A stretch of DNA of 64,000 nucleotides, taken from the NCBI RefSeq assembly GCF_000016665.1, contig NC_009523.1, forward strand, positions 3,162,001-3,226,000, read 5' to 3'. This DNA is from Roseiflexus sp. RS-1. GTDB lineage: Bacteria > Chloroflexota > Chloroflexia > Chloroflexales > Roseiflexaceae. This document shows positions 55,392-63,785 of this stretch, one piece after another. The position numbers were made by a program, and so were the translations under genes. Position 1 is the first letter of the stretch; every line of letters begins with the position of its first letter. The notes beneath the pieces were generated by a model. The model had not been told where the DNA came from. It searched no databases and saw only the letters and a program-made list of their open reading frames with translations.

Positions 55392-56387
55392 TTAGGGCGT
55401 GGTCTTCAGCCAATGTTCTACCTCTACTGCCAGATCACTCAGCCGTTTTCCCTTCAGGGAAAGTGTCTTTGTCATGATACGTATCTCGCCATCCACCAGG
55501 TCATCTGCGGCTATGCCGAAGCCGCTGCTGGTCTTCGCCCCAAAGCCATAGGTGCTCAGCATCGCCTGAATGCCCTGCGCAACGACCACGAGGTCGTCGG
55601 CGCTCTGCTGCGCATCGACCGCCGTGCCGGTTGGCACATAGAGCAGCATCAACGCACCCTGTGCGCCAGCGGGTACGCATTCCAGCAAAATCGGACCACG
55701 TGCGCCAACCCCCTTTTCCCGGTCGTGCGGGTTGATCACCTCCAGACCGAGGCGGTCGAAGAAGGTGGGGAAGAACTGCACAAACCCGGCGCAAAATGCC
55801 TCTTCGTCACCCCTGATATTGCCGAACAGCCGCACCATCTGCGAGTCGTTCGCTTCCTGTTCCGGGGTGGTATACCCGCGCATCTGGCGCAGCGCGGCAC
55901 GCAGGGCGCCTTTCCATCCCGACGGCGCAACGTAGGGAACATCAAAGACCCACTCCTTCTTCACCGGATTTTCCAGCAGGTGAAAGAGACGGTCGTCTCT
56001 GCTCAGATACGGCTTGCTCAGGGTGAAGGTGAGACGCAATGCCCATGCGCCAGACGGGAGGGTTGCCAGGTCGGGCAGCGTCGGTTCCAGACCGAGTTGC
56101 TGCATCGTAGCGCGTTGGCGGGCAAGGAATGCTGCCGCGTCCTGCTCAACCCACAGGCGGTAACCGCCAGCTTGCGTGCGAGTGCCACTGCGCGCGCGTT
56201 CGAGTTGAGGTGTGATCATTGCCTGCGCCAGCACTGCCAGCCGTGCGGTCGGGTCACGCAGCAAGCGCAGATCACCCCAACGTTTCGGCAGTTCCGGTGT
56301 CTCGCCAGCAAGCCATTGCAGGGCAAATGCCTGCACGGTGCCATCTTGAAGAGCATAAGGAAAGTAAGCATGGAATTCGTAACTCAT
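55392..56387 (-). CDS. Cmr6-like RAMP subunit (Cas7)
   Basis: A 331-residue protein. It has VPYVAPSGWKGALRAALRQMRG (RAMP helix with the PGSSLKG-like motif, residues about 150-172) and the C-terminal GFGAKTSSGFGIA loop characteristic of Cmr6-type proteins (GxGAKTxxGYG). The N-terminal part (ALQDGTVQAFALQWLAG onward) is longer and less typical. Cmr6 sits near the 3' end of the crRNA in the complex. The start shares one base with the stop of the TOPRIM gene (TAATG). Confidence 0.78.
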   Translation of the reverse strand: MSYEFHAYFPYALQDGTVQAFALQWLAGETPELPKRWGDLRLLRDPTARLAVLAQAMITPQLERARSGTRTQAGGYRLWVEQDAAAFLARQRATMQQLGLEPTLPDLATLPSGAWALRLTFTLSKPYLSRDDRLFHLLENPVKKEWVFDVPYVAPSGWKGALRAALRQMRGYTTPEQEANDSQMVRLFGNIRGDEEAFCAGFVQFFPTFFDRLGLEVINPHDREKGVGARGPILLECVPAGAQGALMLLYVPTGTAVDAQQSADDLVVVAQGIQAMLSTYGFGAKTSSGFGIAADDLVDGEIRIMTKTLSLKGKRLSDLAVEVEHWLKTTP

Positions 56388-57094
56388 TAAAGCGCCCTGA
56401 TTGCTGCAATAATCGACGCAAAGTTCTGTTGCACAAGATTATTATTCGCGCTTGCCAGCACATTTGCAGCGAACACTGGCGGTGAGGTATGCATCCGAAG
56501 CACGGCTGCGTACAGGCGCACATAATCTTTGGCTTCTGACAGAGGTGGAAAGCCGTTCCGTTGCAGCAGTGCCGGTATTTCTTGCGTCACTTTTTGAATA
56601 ATAACCTGTCCTCTTACATTCAAACTCTGCCTTTGCGCAAGATTAGCGGCTACATTTTGATTAAGTGCCAATCGCAACACCAGATCGTCGATAGTACATT
56701 TCGTAAGCCCGGAAAGCGAGCGGCGAGATGCAATGTGAATGACTAAACGGAAGTCTATACTCGGCGCATCCCAGACAAAGGCATTCCAAACACCGGTAAC
56801 ACGCTGGAATTGTAACGATGTGTTAATACCACGTTGCTTCAGGATTCCTTTCAATCCATTGTCGACACTCTGAATAATTCGCGCAATGGTCTCTCCTGAA
56901 TCCTTATCGCGCAGAATGAGCGCCCGAACCGGCTGTTGTCCTACAAGTGGGCCGAGTTTAGTGACGATTTCACTGTTAATTTTGTCCTTTCCCTTGCAAT
57001 CGAAGGTCTGAAAGGCAAAACCAGGAAAAAATTGCTTTAACCTTTCAATCACCTTCTCTTCAGTTTTACCTTCAGCAAAGACTAGGATCTTCAT
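56387..57094 (-). CDS. TOPRIM-domain protein paired with the AAA ATPase
   Basis: A 235-residue protein. The first strand KILVFAEGKTEEKVIERL gives the TOPRIM glutamate (Glu8), and RALILRDKDSGETIARI gives the D-x-D motif (Asp63, Asp65). This is the metal site of OLD-family and topoisomerase-primase nucleases. The C-terminal half is helical. It resembles stand-alone TOPRIM families (DUF3226, DUF4276, DUF4435); I cannot choose among them. The start lies 23 bp inside the ATPase gene, so the two are translated together, like a split OLD or AriA-AriB pair. Located inside the CRISPR operon. Confidence 0.78.
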   Translation of the reverse strand: MKILVFAEGKTEEKVIERLKQFFPGFAFQTFDCKGKDKINSEIVTKLGPLVGQQPVRALILRDKDSGETIARIIQSVDNGLKGILKQRGINTSLQFQRVTGVWNAFVWDAPSIDFRLVIHIASRRSLSGLTKCTIDDLVLRLALNQNVAANLAQRQSLNVRGQVIIQKVTQEIPALLQRNGFPPLSEAKDYVRLYAAVLRMHTSPPVFAANVLASANNNLVQQNFASIIAAIRAL

Positions 57095-58361
57095 GAACTT
57101 CCTCTCGCAGTTGAAACTGAAGCGGCGCATCAATGTCTTCAAGAACACGCGGATCGAGGCCCGATTCAAGCCAGGAAGCCAGATTTTCGCGATTGAACCA
57201 CGATGATCTGAGCACCCCATCACGCAGGTTCAGGCGAAACGCCAGCGTCTGTTCGGGCGATAAGACGTTGTGCTGGAGCATACGGGTAACATGGGCGATG
57301 ACTTCCAGGCTTTGGGTAGACATGAAAACCTGCACCGGCTTCCCTGCCACCAGCCGGGCAACTTCATCGAGCAATCGGCCCAGGGTGGCGGGGTGCATAA
57401 ATAACTCCGGGTCTTCCCACAAGAACAATCCCGGCTCTTGCTGTTCGGCACGATCAACCAGTGCAATCAGGGCAGCCAGCACCTTGAACGCATGACGGGC
57501 GCCATCGCCGAACTGATCGATCTCAAGCGGCAGGGTGCGGTCAGGAAGTTCCAGGTAACCGCCCCAGGTCGTGCCGGTCGGGGTTGGTTTCACATTCACC
57601 CGCATCCCCGCCATATCCGGGAATACTCGCGCCATGCTCTGCGCAATGCGCTCTTCCCACTTGCTCACCGTGCGATAGCAGCGTTGCGCAAAGGCGCCTT
57701 CAAAGTGGGCATGAGCAGTGTGAAAATCAAAGAAGAGCACATGCTCCGCCCTCCCATCGCCAGCCTCCGCCCATATCGCCAGTCGATCCAGGGGATGGGT
57801 ATCGTTCCAGCGGTACACCCAGCGTTGATCCCAGACATAGTGCCAGCGCTGATAGGGAAGATCTGGGCGATGGGTGGCGAGGAGCGGCGGGATAAACTCT
57901 GGCGGTGCATGATCTGGTTGCACGAGCGAAAACAGAATGGTGCGTTGTACGTCAGTCTTGCGCAACCAGTCCGGCGCTTCGGCAGCCAGACGAAATCGAT
58001 GCAACGGGTATGTTGCCGGAAGATCGGGCAGCTCCAGGATGAGATTCTGTTCTTTGTCCAGATCGATCAAGAAGGAATCCGTCTCACGCAATGCATATCC
58101 ATGGCGCCAACGGAGCCGTTCGGTTGGCGCATACGATAGAAAATCTCGTGTGACAAGCATTGTCGCCGCATGAACGGGAGGATCAATGGTTTTGGTGATG
58201 AGCTGGCAGGTTCGTCTGCTCAGGCTGCCCAGGTAGAGCAATTCCAGCAGCGCAGACTTGCCGCTATTGTTCGGACCGATCAAGACGTTGAATACCCGTA
58301 AGTTTTTGATTACGCCCTCGCGAATACCACGAAAGCGATGGATGGTCAGAGATCGAATCAT
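57072..58361 (-). CDS. AAA ATPase (OLD/AriA-like, AAA_15/AAA_21 type)
   Basis: A 429-residue protein. SLTIHRFRGIREGVIKNLRVFNVLIGPNNSGKS holds Walker A (GPNNSGKS, 29-36). FLWEDPELFMHP holds Walker B (Trp-Glu-Asp-Pro-Glu, Asp317), with the D-loop-like HPATLGRLLDEVARLV following. The usual switch histidine of STHS is Gln here (FMSTQSLEVIAHV). This is an ABC/SMC-type ATPase as used by OLD nucleases and PARIS AriA. The start overlaps the stop of the Cmr1-like gene as ATGA (58358-58361). Its product is expected to work with the TOPRIM protein encoded next. Confidence 0.86.
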   Translation of the reverse strand: MIRSLTIHRFRGIREGVIKNLRVFNVLIGPNNSGKSALLELLYLGSLSRRTCQLITKTIDPPVHAATMLVTRDFLSYAPTERLRWRHGYALRETDSFLIDLDKEQNLILELPDLPATYPLHRFRLAAEAPDWLRKTDVQRTILFSLVQPDHAPPEFIPPLLATHRPDLPYQRWHYVWDQRWVYRWNDTHPLDRLAIWAEAGDGRAEHVLFFDFHTAHAHFEGAFAQRCYRTVSKWEERIAQSMARVFPDMAGMRVNVKPTPTGTTWGGYLELPDRTLPLEIDQFGDGARHAFKVLAALIALVDRAEQQEPGLFLWEDPELFMHPATLGRLLDEVARLVAGKPVQVFMSTQSLEVIAHVTRMLQHNVLSPEQTLAFRLNLRDGVLRSSWFNRENLASWLESGLDPRVLEDIDAPLQFQLREEVHEDPSLC

Positions 58362-59428
58362 TGCAGTGCTCCCTGTAGCAGTTGCTGCACATCCTGAATT
58401 GTTTGCGGTGTTTGTTGGATCAGTGTGCCCTGGACACTCAACGTCTGATTCCAGGTTGTTGCATTACCTAACGTCTGAGTCAGCGTACTTGCTGTTTGCA
58501 ATTGTGCAGGCAACCATGCCCACCCACGAACACACCACTGTTTGCTATCGATACGATATGCCCACGTTGCTGCGATCCGTCCCCGGCGGCGGTCGGGATG
58601 GCTGGCGCCAAAAATAATCCGCTCATCATTGAGCTTCCATTGCCGACCAGAGCGCCATGCGTTTTTCAATGCCGGTGTTACTGGTACGACGCTGTAGCGC
58701 TGTACCAATGGTTGCACCTGAATGCTGACGCGACTTATCCCTGGAATGTCTGTCCACCAGCCTGGCTGGACAGGCGTGAAATCGAACTGGAAGAACAGAA
58801 ATCGCCGTAAATCAGGATAATCAGGGTGAGGACGAAGACGTTGTGGCGCTCGAGTCGTATTCCAATTCACCTTCCTCGCCTCTACAAGCACATCGATGAG
58901 ATTGGCTACGCGAAATGCGCCATACCCCAATTGTGCTCTGGCACCCAGGTTGCCCCAGCGTTCCAGAAACAGGAGCAGTGCCGCGATACGTTGCACTGCC
59001 TCAGGGTCGCCGGTCAGTCGCAAGGTGAAGGCGCCCATTCGACTCTGCGGTAAAAACCACCCCCGTGTGCGACCCGGTGAACGAGCACTCAACCGATCAC
59101 CCGCCGAGATCGGTCGAGTCTGATCATCAACCACCGTCAAACGAAACCGTCGCCGCCAGCCGGTCGCGCCAAAGACCTGGCACGCATCGCACAGTCCAGC
59201 ATCGCGCAGGCGTTGCGAAGGAGTGCTGGCTAAGGATTGCTTATACTTCTCAGCGTCGAAGGTGCACTTGCTCTGACTCGGATCGCATGCCTCACCGCCC
59301 AACCCACGCACAATCGCTTCATACCACCAGCGCAGGCTGCCGAGCAGACCGCTTTCGTGCAGCCGGTCGGTCGTCCCATCCACGCCACCGGTCCAGAGAG
59401 GGGTCAGGGTTGTGATCTGCACATCCAT
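58358..59428 (-). CDS. cmr1: Cmr1-like RAMP subunit
   Basis: A 356-residue protein. ITTLTPLWTGGVDGTTDRLHESGLLGSLRWWYEAIVRGLGG is a close match to the Cmr1 N-terminus (TP...GG..., R-x-S-x-LRGxLRWW). Other features are CDACQVFGATGWRRRFRLTV, with cysteines at about 82-100 as in Cmr1, and NLGARAQLGYGAFRV as the G-rich loop (residues about 180-195). Cmr1 caps the 3' side of the crRNA. It is the first gene of the cas operon. An in-frame ATG at 59440 is an alternative start. The gene upstream is repeat-rich non-coding DNA. Confidence 0.88.
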   Translation of the reverse strand: MDVQITTLTPLWTGGVDGTTDRLHESGLLGSLRWWYEAIVRGLGGEACDPSQSKCTFDAEKYKQSLASTPSQRLRDAGLCDACQVFGATGWRRRFRLTVVDDQTRPISAGDRLSARSPGRTRGWFLPQSRMGAFTLRLTGDPEAVQRIAALLLFLERWGNLGARAQLGYGAFRVANLIDVLVEARKVNWNTTRAPQRLRPHPDYPDLRRFLFFQFDFTPVQPGWWTDIPGISRVSIQVQPLVQRYSVVPVTPALKNAWRSGRQWKLNDERIIFGASHPDRRRGRIAATWAYRIDSKQWCVRGWAWLPAQLQTASTLTQTLGNATTWNQTLSVQGTLIQQTPQTIQDVQQLLQGALQ

Positions 59429-59615
59429 AGCGCTCTCCAACGCTGCTGCAGAATGCCAGGCGCCAGCTGTGGTCGCCGTGATGAGGTGGTAAGACTCGAA
59501 TCTGATCTGCCGTACCCAGAGACCATTGCCCGCCCATCGAGTTTACCGGACGAAACATCCCGCTGTGAACGCGAAGGGCTTCCATACCGATTTGATAAGA
59601 AGGCGCTAAAGCCAG

Positions 59616-59621
59616 ATTATA
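59616..59621 (-). promoter_or_regulatory. Possible -10 element (TATAAT) of the cas operon
   Basis: On the minus strand TATAAT is found about 190 bp before the Cmr1-like ATG. No convincing -35 sequence is seen upstream, where dispersed repeat A begins about 34 bp away. If real, the repeat insertion abuts the promoter and the operon has a long leader. Confidence 0.3.
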
Positions 59622-59654
59622 GCAAATATCCGCCTGGGGCGCGGGCACCCTTGC

Positions 59655-59903
59655 AGGGGTAGGCTTTTGGGGAAGCCCCTGCGTGCCATCTTCCGTTTCA
59701 GGCATCAGGACGCCCAACCTCCCCCTTCTCCCCGTGTGGGAGAAGGGGGCAGGGGTATCTCACAGGGGTAGGTTTTTGGGGAAGCCCCTGCGTGCCATCT
59801 TCCGTTTCAGGCATCAGGACGCCCAACCTCCCCCTTCTCCCCGTGTGGGAGAAGGGGGCAGGGGGGATGAGGGGCAAAAGGCGCGGGAATGCAGCAAACC
59901 GCG
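59655..59903. repeat. Dispersed repeat family A, copies 3 and 4 in tandem (109-bp offset)
   Basis: AGGGGTAGGCTTTTGGGGAA at 59655 and AGGGGTAGGTTTTTGGGGAA at 59764 start two copies. Each continues with CGTGCCATCTTCCGTTTCAG, the GGGAGAAGGGGGCAGGGG hairpin arm, and (copy 4) the GGGGGGATGAGGGGC and GGGAATGCAGCA tail. Copy 3 is cut short at 59757. The rest of the 59429-60135 spacer holds no recognised gene. Confidence 0.8.
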
Positions 59904-60135
59904 CATTGCTCCTCAGAACTCTGCCCTTGAGCGGCGCAGGCGTCTCGCCCGCATCCAGCCGGGTGCACAGACGCCGACGAGAGCGGGACGCTCTCGCTCC
60001 GTGGCAAACAGCGTAGGTGGCGCTGCGCCTCTCTCGCCACCCATCCATCTTCCACGATAATGCCCTCATTGATCTCCTGTGCTACACTGACATCATCAGC
60101 GATCATTGTGCTTTGACCAGACAGGGAGGACGCCT

Positions 60136-61572
60136 GTGCCAGCAGAGTATTCGACGCCAGAGTACGTGGATGTGATTCGTCGTGGGATCGTACCAGCGTT
60201 TGGTCCACCATCGCGCCCAAAGCGGGTGATTATCGTCGGTGCCGGGGTTGCCGGGCTGGTTGCTGGCTACGAACTGCTGCGCGCCGGGCATGATCCCCTG
60301 ATCCTGGAGGCGCGCAACCGCGTCGGCGGGCGGATCTGCACCCTCCGCGAACCTTTCTCCAACGGATTGTACGGCGAAGCCGGGGCAATGCGCATTCCGC
60401 GTGCGCATACCCTGACGATGATGTATATCGACCGATTTGGCTTGCCGACCACCGATTTCATGATGGAAAGCGATCAGACCTGGGTGCATATCGGCGGGGT
60501 CAAACGTCGTCTGGCGGAGGTGCGGTCCAACCCCGATGCGCTCGGGTTCGAAACGGCGCCAGCGGAGAAAGGCAGACTCGCTGGCGACATCTGGGCGGAA
60601 ACTATTCGTCCGCTGGTAGCGCAGATCGAGCGGGATGGGCAGGCGGGCTGGGATGCGATCTATGCAGAGTACGACGCATACTCGGTGCGCGAGTTCCTCG
60701 AACTCAAGGGGTGGTCGGAAGGACTGATCGAGATGTTCGGTCTGCTGAACAACCAGGAAGCGCTGATGAATTCCTCCTTCCTGGAACTCTTCCGCGAAGA
60801 AGCCGGCAACTACTACACCAATATGTGCCAGATCGTCGGTGGGATGGACCGCTTCGTCCATGCGTTCCTGCCGGAACTCGAAGGGCGCATTCGCTATGGC
60901 GCGCGTATGGTTGCGCTCGACCAGACGCCCGATCAGGCGATTGTCCATTACCAGACGATGGCAGGGCGCTTTCAGGCAGTGGGCGATGATGCCGTCATCA
61001 CCGCGCCGTTCCCGGTGCTGCGGCACATCGAGGTGATCAAACCCTTCTCGCGCGCAAAACAGCGCGCTATCCGCCAGTTGCACTACGATGCCGCCGCCAA
61101 GATTTTCTTCCAGTGCCGTCGCCGCTTCTGGGAAACTGACGACGGAATCTATGGCGGCGGAACGGTGACGGATATGCCCATCCGCAATCTGTACTACACC
61201 GATTGGGGCAAAGAGACTGGACGCGGCGTGCTGCTCGCCAGTTATACCTGGTCGGAGGACGCGCAACGCTGGGGGTCGCTCACACCGCGCGACCGTATTG
61301 AGCAGGCGTTGGAGAATGTCGCCGTCATTCATCCGCAGATCACCACAGAGTTCGAGGTCGGCGCTTCGTATATGTGGCACGATGATGAGTTTGCCGGTGG
61401 CGCGTTCGCGCTCTTTGAACCAGGACAGCAGACATTGCTTCACGATGCGATTATCGAACCGGAGGGGCGCTTCCATTTTGCCGGTGAACATGCATCGCTG
61501 TACCATGCCTGGATCCAGGGGGCGATTGAGTCCGGCTTGCGCGCGGCGATTGCAGTGCACCGGGCGCCATAG
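60136..61572 (+). CDS. Flavin-containing amine oxidase
   Basis: A 478-residue protein with a GTG start at 60136 and an AGGGAGGA site 6-13 bp upstream. FAD-binding motif RVIIVGAGVAGLVAGYELLRAGHDPLILEARNRVGGRI is followed by YGEAGAMRIP (substrate side) and the C-terminal FHFAGEHASLYHAWIQGAIESGLRAA FAD loop. This is the monoamine oxidase/L-amino-acid oxidase fold. It oxidatively deaminates an amine or amino acid with release of hydrogen peroxide; the substrate is not evident. Upstream is the cas operon in the opposite direction, and the next gene is 11 bp downstream. Confidence 0.92.
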   Translation: MPAEYSTPEYVDVIRRGIVPAFGPPSRPKRVIIVGAGVAGLVAGYELLRAGHDPLILEARNRVGGRICTLREPFSNGLYGEAGAMRIPRAHTLTMMYIDRFGLPTTDFMMESDQTWVHIGGVKRRLAEVRSNPDALGFETAPAEKGRLAGDIWAETIRPLVAQIERDGQAGWDAIYAEYDAYSVREFLELKGWSEGLIEMFGLLNNQEALMNSSFLELFREEAGNYYTNMCQIVGGMDRFVHAFLPELEGRIRYGARMVALDQTPDQAIVHYQTMAGRFQAVGDDAVITAPFPVLRHIEVIKPFSRAKQRAIRQLHYDAAAKIFFQCRRRFWETDDGIYGGGTVTDMPIRNLYYTDWGKETGRGVLLASYTWSEDAQRWGSLTPRDRIEQALENVAVIHPQITTEFEVGASYMWHDDEFAGGAFALFEPGQQTLLHDAIIEPEGRFHFAGEHASLYHAWIQGAIESGLRAAIAVHRAP

Positions 61573-61583
61573 GGAGATTCGTT

Positions 61584-62201
61584 ATGACAACGGTCACACG
61601 CAACTCACCCTTGCTGCTGGTGCGTGAAACGGATGGCGTCACCATCGATCTTGCACCGTTGCAGGGTCTCTGGACAGTCGATCAGTATCTGAAACTGACC
61701 GATTATACGCGCTGTCTGGTGGAGTTTTCTCATGGCAACCTGGAGGTGCTGCCGATGCCTACACAACGCCACCAGATGATTCTGGCGTTTTTGTACCGCG
61801 TGTTCTTCGCGTTCCTGCAACCACGCGGCGGGTTGGTCCTCTTCGCGCCGCTCCGATTGCGAGTCAGTCCGGCAGCGTTCCGTGAGCCGGACCTGTTGCT
61901 CCTGTTGCACGCCGACGATCCGCGAGCACAAAACCGCTACTGGTCCGGCGCCGATCTGGTGCTGGACGTGGTGAGTGAGGACGATCCGGAATGTGATACG
62001 GTCGATAAGGTGCACGACTACGCTGGCGCAGGAATACCCGAATACTGGATTGTCAATCCACTGGACGAGACGATCACCGTTCTGTCGCTTGCTGGCGACG
62101 GCTACGAACCTCACGGCATCTTCCGGCGCGGCGATCAGGCGGATTCGGCGCTGCTCGAGGGCTTCAGTGTGAGTGTCGATGCAGTTTTTGATGCATCATA
62201 A
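61584..62201 (+). CDS. Uma2-family (DUF820) protein, second copy
   Basis: A 205-residue protein. It has the Uma2 order WTVDQYLKL, LVEFSHGNLEVLPMPT, EPDLLLLLHADD, DLVLDVVSEDDPECDTVDKVHDYAGAGIPEYWIVNP, with the D...EXD/K-like residues of a restriction-endonuclease fold. It is only distantly similar to the one at 4091-4837. Position between an amine oxidase and a kinase gives no clue to its role. Confidence 0.86.
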   Translation: MTTVTRNSPLLLVRETDGVTIDLAPLQGLWTVDQYLKLTDYTRCLVEFSHGNLEVLPMPTQRHQMILAFLYRVFFAFLQPRGGLVLFAPLRLRVSPAAFREPDLLLLLHADDPRAQNRYWSGADLVLDVVSEDDPECDTVDKVHDYAGAGIPEYWIVNPLDETITVLSLAGDGYEPHGIFRRGDQADSALLEGFSVSVDAVFDAS

Positions 62202-62221
62202 ATGGAACACCTCCAGAGTCG

Positions 62222-63784
62222 ATGAAACCGGACATGCCCATCCTGGCAATTGACCTTGGCACCTCTGGTCCCAAAGTTGCGCTGGTGACGGTTGCGGGCG
62301 AGATTCTGGCGTGGGAGTTCGAGCCGGTGCGATTGACGCTGCTTCCGAACGGCGGCGCCGAGCAGCACGCAGAGGAGTGGTGGGAGGCGATCGGGCGGGC
62401 TGCGCGCCGTTTGACCGCCGCCACCGGCATCACCCGCGTTGCCGCCGTCAGTGCAACGGCACAGTGGTCGGGAACGGTCGCCGTCGGTGGCGACAATCAA
62501 CCACTCGCCAGTGCAATCATCTGGATGGACTCGCGCGGTGCGCCGGATATCCGCACGCTGGTTGCCGGTCGTCCGACGATTGCGGGGTACGGCGCCGCAA
62601 AACTGATAACCTGGATACGTCTCACCGGCGGCGCGCCCGGTCTTGCCGGCAAGGACCCGCTGGCGCACATCCTGTACCTGCGCCGCGCCCATCCCGATGT
62701 GTACCGCGCAACCAGCGTCTTTCTCGAACCGAAGGATTATATCAACCTGCGCCTGACCGGGGTGCGCGCTGCGTCGTTCGACTCGATCACCCTTCACTGG
62801 TTGACCGACAATCGTGCAATTGATCGGGTGGATTATGCACCGCAACTGCTGGCGCTGACCGGCGTCGAACGGGCGAAGTTGCCCGACCTGCGACGCGCGA
62901 TCGATATCCTCGGACCGCTGACTGCCGACGCCGCTATGCATCTCGGAATCGAACCGGGCGCGCCGGTCGCGGTTGGCTCATCGGATATTCATTCGGCGGC
63001 GGTGGGCGCTGGCGCAGTGCGCGACTACGATGCCAACCTGTACGTTGGCACCTCATCGTGGCTCGTCTGCCACGTGCCGTTCAAGCGCACCGACCTGATC
63101 CACAATATGGCATCGCTGCCGTCGGCAATTCCGGGAAAATATCTGCTCACCAACGAACAGGAGTGCGCCGGCGCGTGCATCACCTTCCTGCGCGACAATC
63201 TGCTCTTCCCCGATGATGAGTTCACAACGTCGCGTCCTGAGCGCTTTTATGACCTGCTGGATCGAATAGTGGAACGCGAAGCGCCCGGAAGCGGTGGCGT
63301 GATCTTCACCCCCTGGCTCTACGGCGAACGCACGCCGGTCGAAGATCACACGGTGCGCGGCGGGTTCCATAACCTGTCGCTGACAACCACACGCGCCCAA
63401 ATGATGCGCGCCGTGATGGAAGGGGTCGCTTACAATATGCGCTGGCTGCGCGACGCAGTGCAGCGCTGCCTGCGACGTCCGCCTGGCGCGATCATCATCA
63501 CCGGCGGCGGCGCACAGTCAGCCGTGTGGGGGCAGATCTTCGCCGATGTGCTGGGGCGCCCGATCCATCAGGCGTCCCACCCGATCCTGGCGAATGCGCG
63601 TGGAGCGGCGCTGATCGCAGCCGTTGCGATTGGACGACGTTCGTTCAGCGATATTGTCGCGCCGATCGCTGCCGTCCACCGTCCGCACCCTGAGTATACG
63701 CGCATCTACGACGAACTGTTTCGTGCGTTCATTCGGATCTATCGCCAGAATCGGGACATTTACGCCCGACTGAACCGGAGGTGA
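62222..63784 (+). CDS. FGGY-family carbohydrate kinase (xylulokinase-like)
   Basis: A 520-residue protein. Phosphate-1 loop ILAIDLGTSGPKVALV is at the N-terminus. SAIIWMDSRGAPDI provides the sugar-contacting Asp, EPKDYINLRLTG the adenosine-side region, and the C-terminal IITGGGAQSAVWGQIFADVLGRPI the ATP-binding motif. The length and motifs match FGGY kinases of the xylulose/gluconate type. A shorter start at 62234 is possible. The gene follows the Uma2 gene by 20 bp. The exact sugar is uncertain. Confidence 0.9.
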   Translation: MKPDMPILAIDLGTSGPKVALVTVAGEILAWEFEPVRLTLLPNGGAEQHAEEWWEAIGRAARRLTAATGITRVAAVSATAQWSGTVAVGGDNQPLASAIIWMDSRGAPDIRTLVAGRPTIAGYGAAKLITWIRLTGGAPGLAGKDPLAHILYLRRAHPDVYRATSVFLEPKDYINLRLTGVRAASFDSITLHWLTDNRAIDRVDYAPQLLALTGVERAKLPDLRRAIDILGPLTADAAMHLGIEPGAPVAVGSSDIHSAAVGAGAVRDYDANLYVGTSSWLVCHVPFKRTDLIHNMASLPSAIPGKYLLTNEQECAGACITFLRDNLLFPDDEFTTSRPERFYDLLDRIVEREAPGSGGVIFTPWLYGERTPVEDHTVRGGFHNLSLTTTRAQMMRAVMEGVAYNMRWLRDAVQRCLRRPPGAIIITGGGAQSAVWGQIFADVLGRPIHQASHPILANARGAALIAAVAIGRRSFSDIVAPIAAVHRPHPEYTRIYDELFRAFIRIYRQNRDIYARLNRR

Positions 63785-63785
63785 T

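Noticed and set aside
59429-59640. Small minus-strand open frame (beginning MEALRVHSGMFRPVNSM) just upstream of and overlapping the Cmr1-like gene
   Set aside because: No family pattern or ribosome binding site, and it runs into the conserved Cmr1 start in another frame. Left as a possible leader peptide only.
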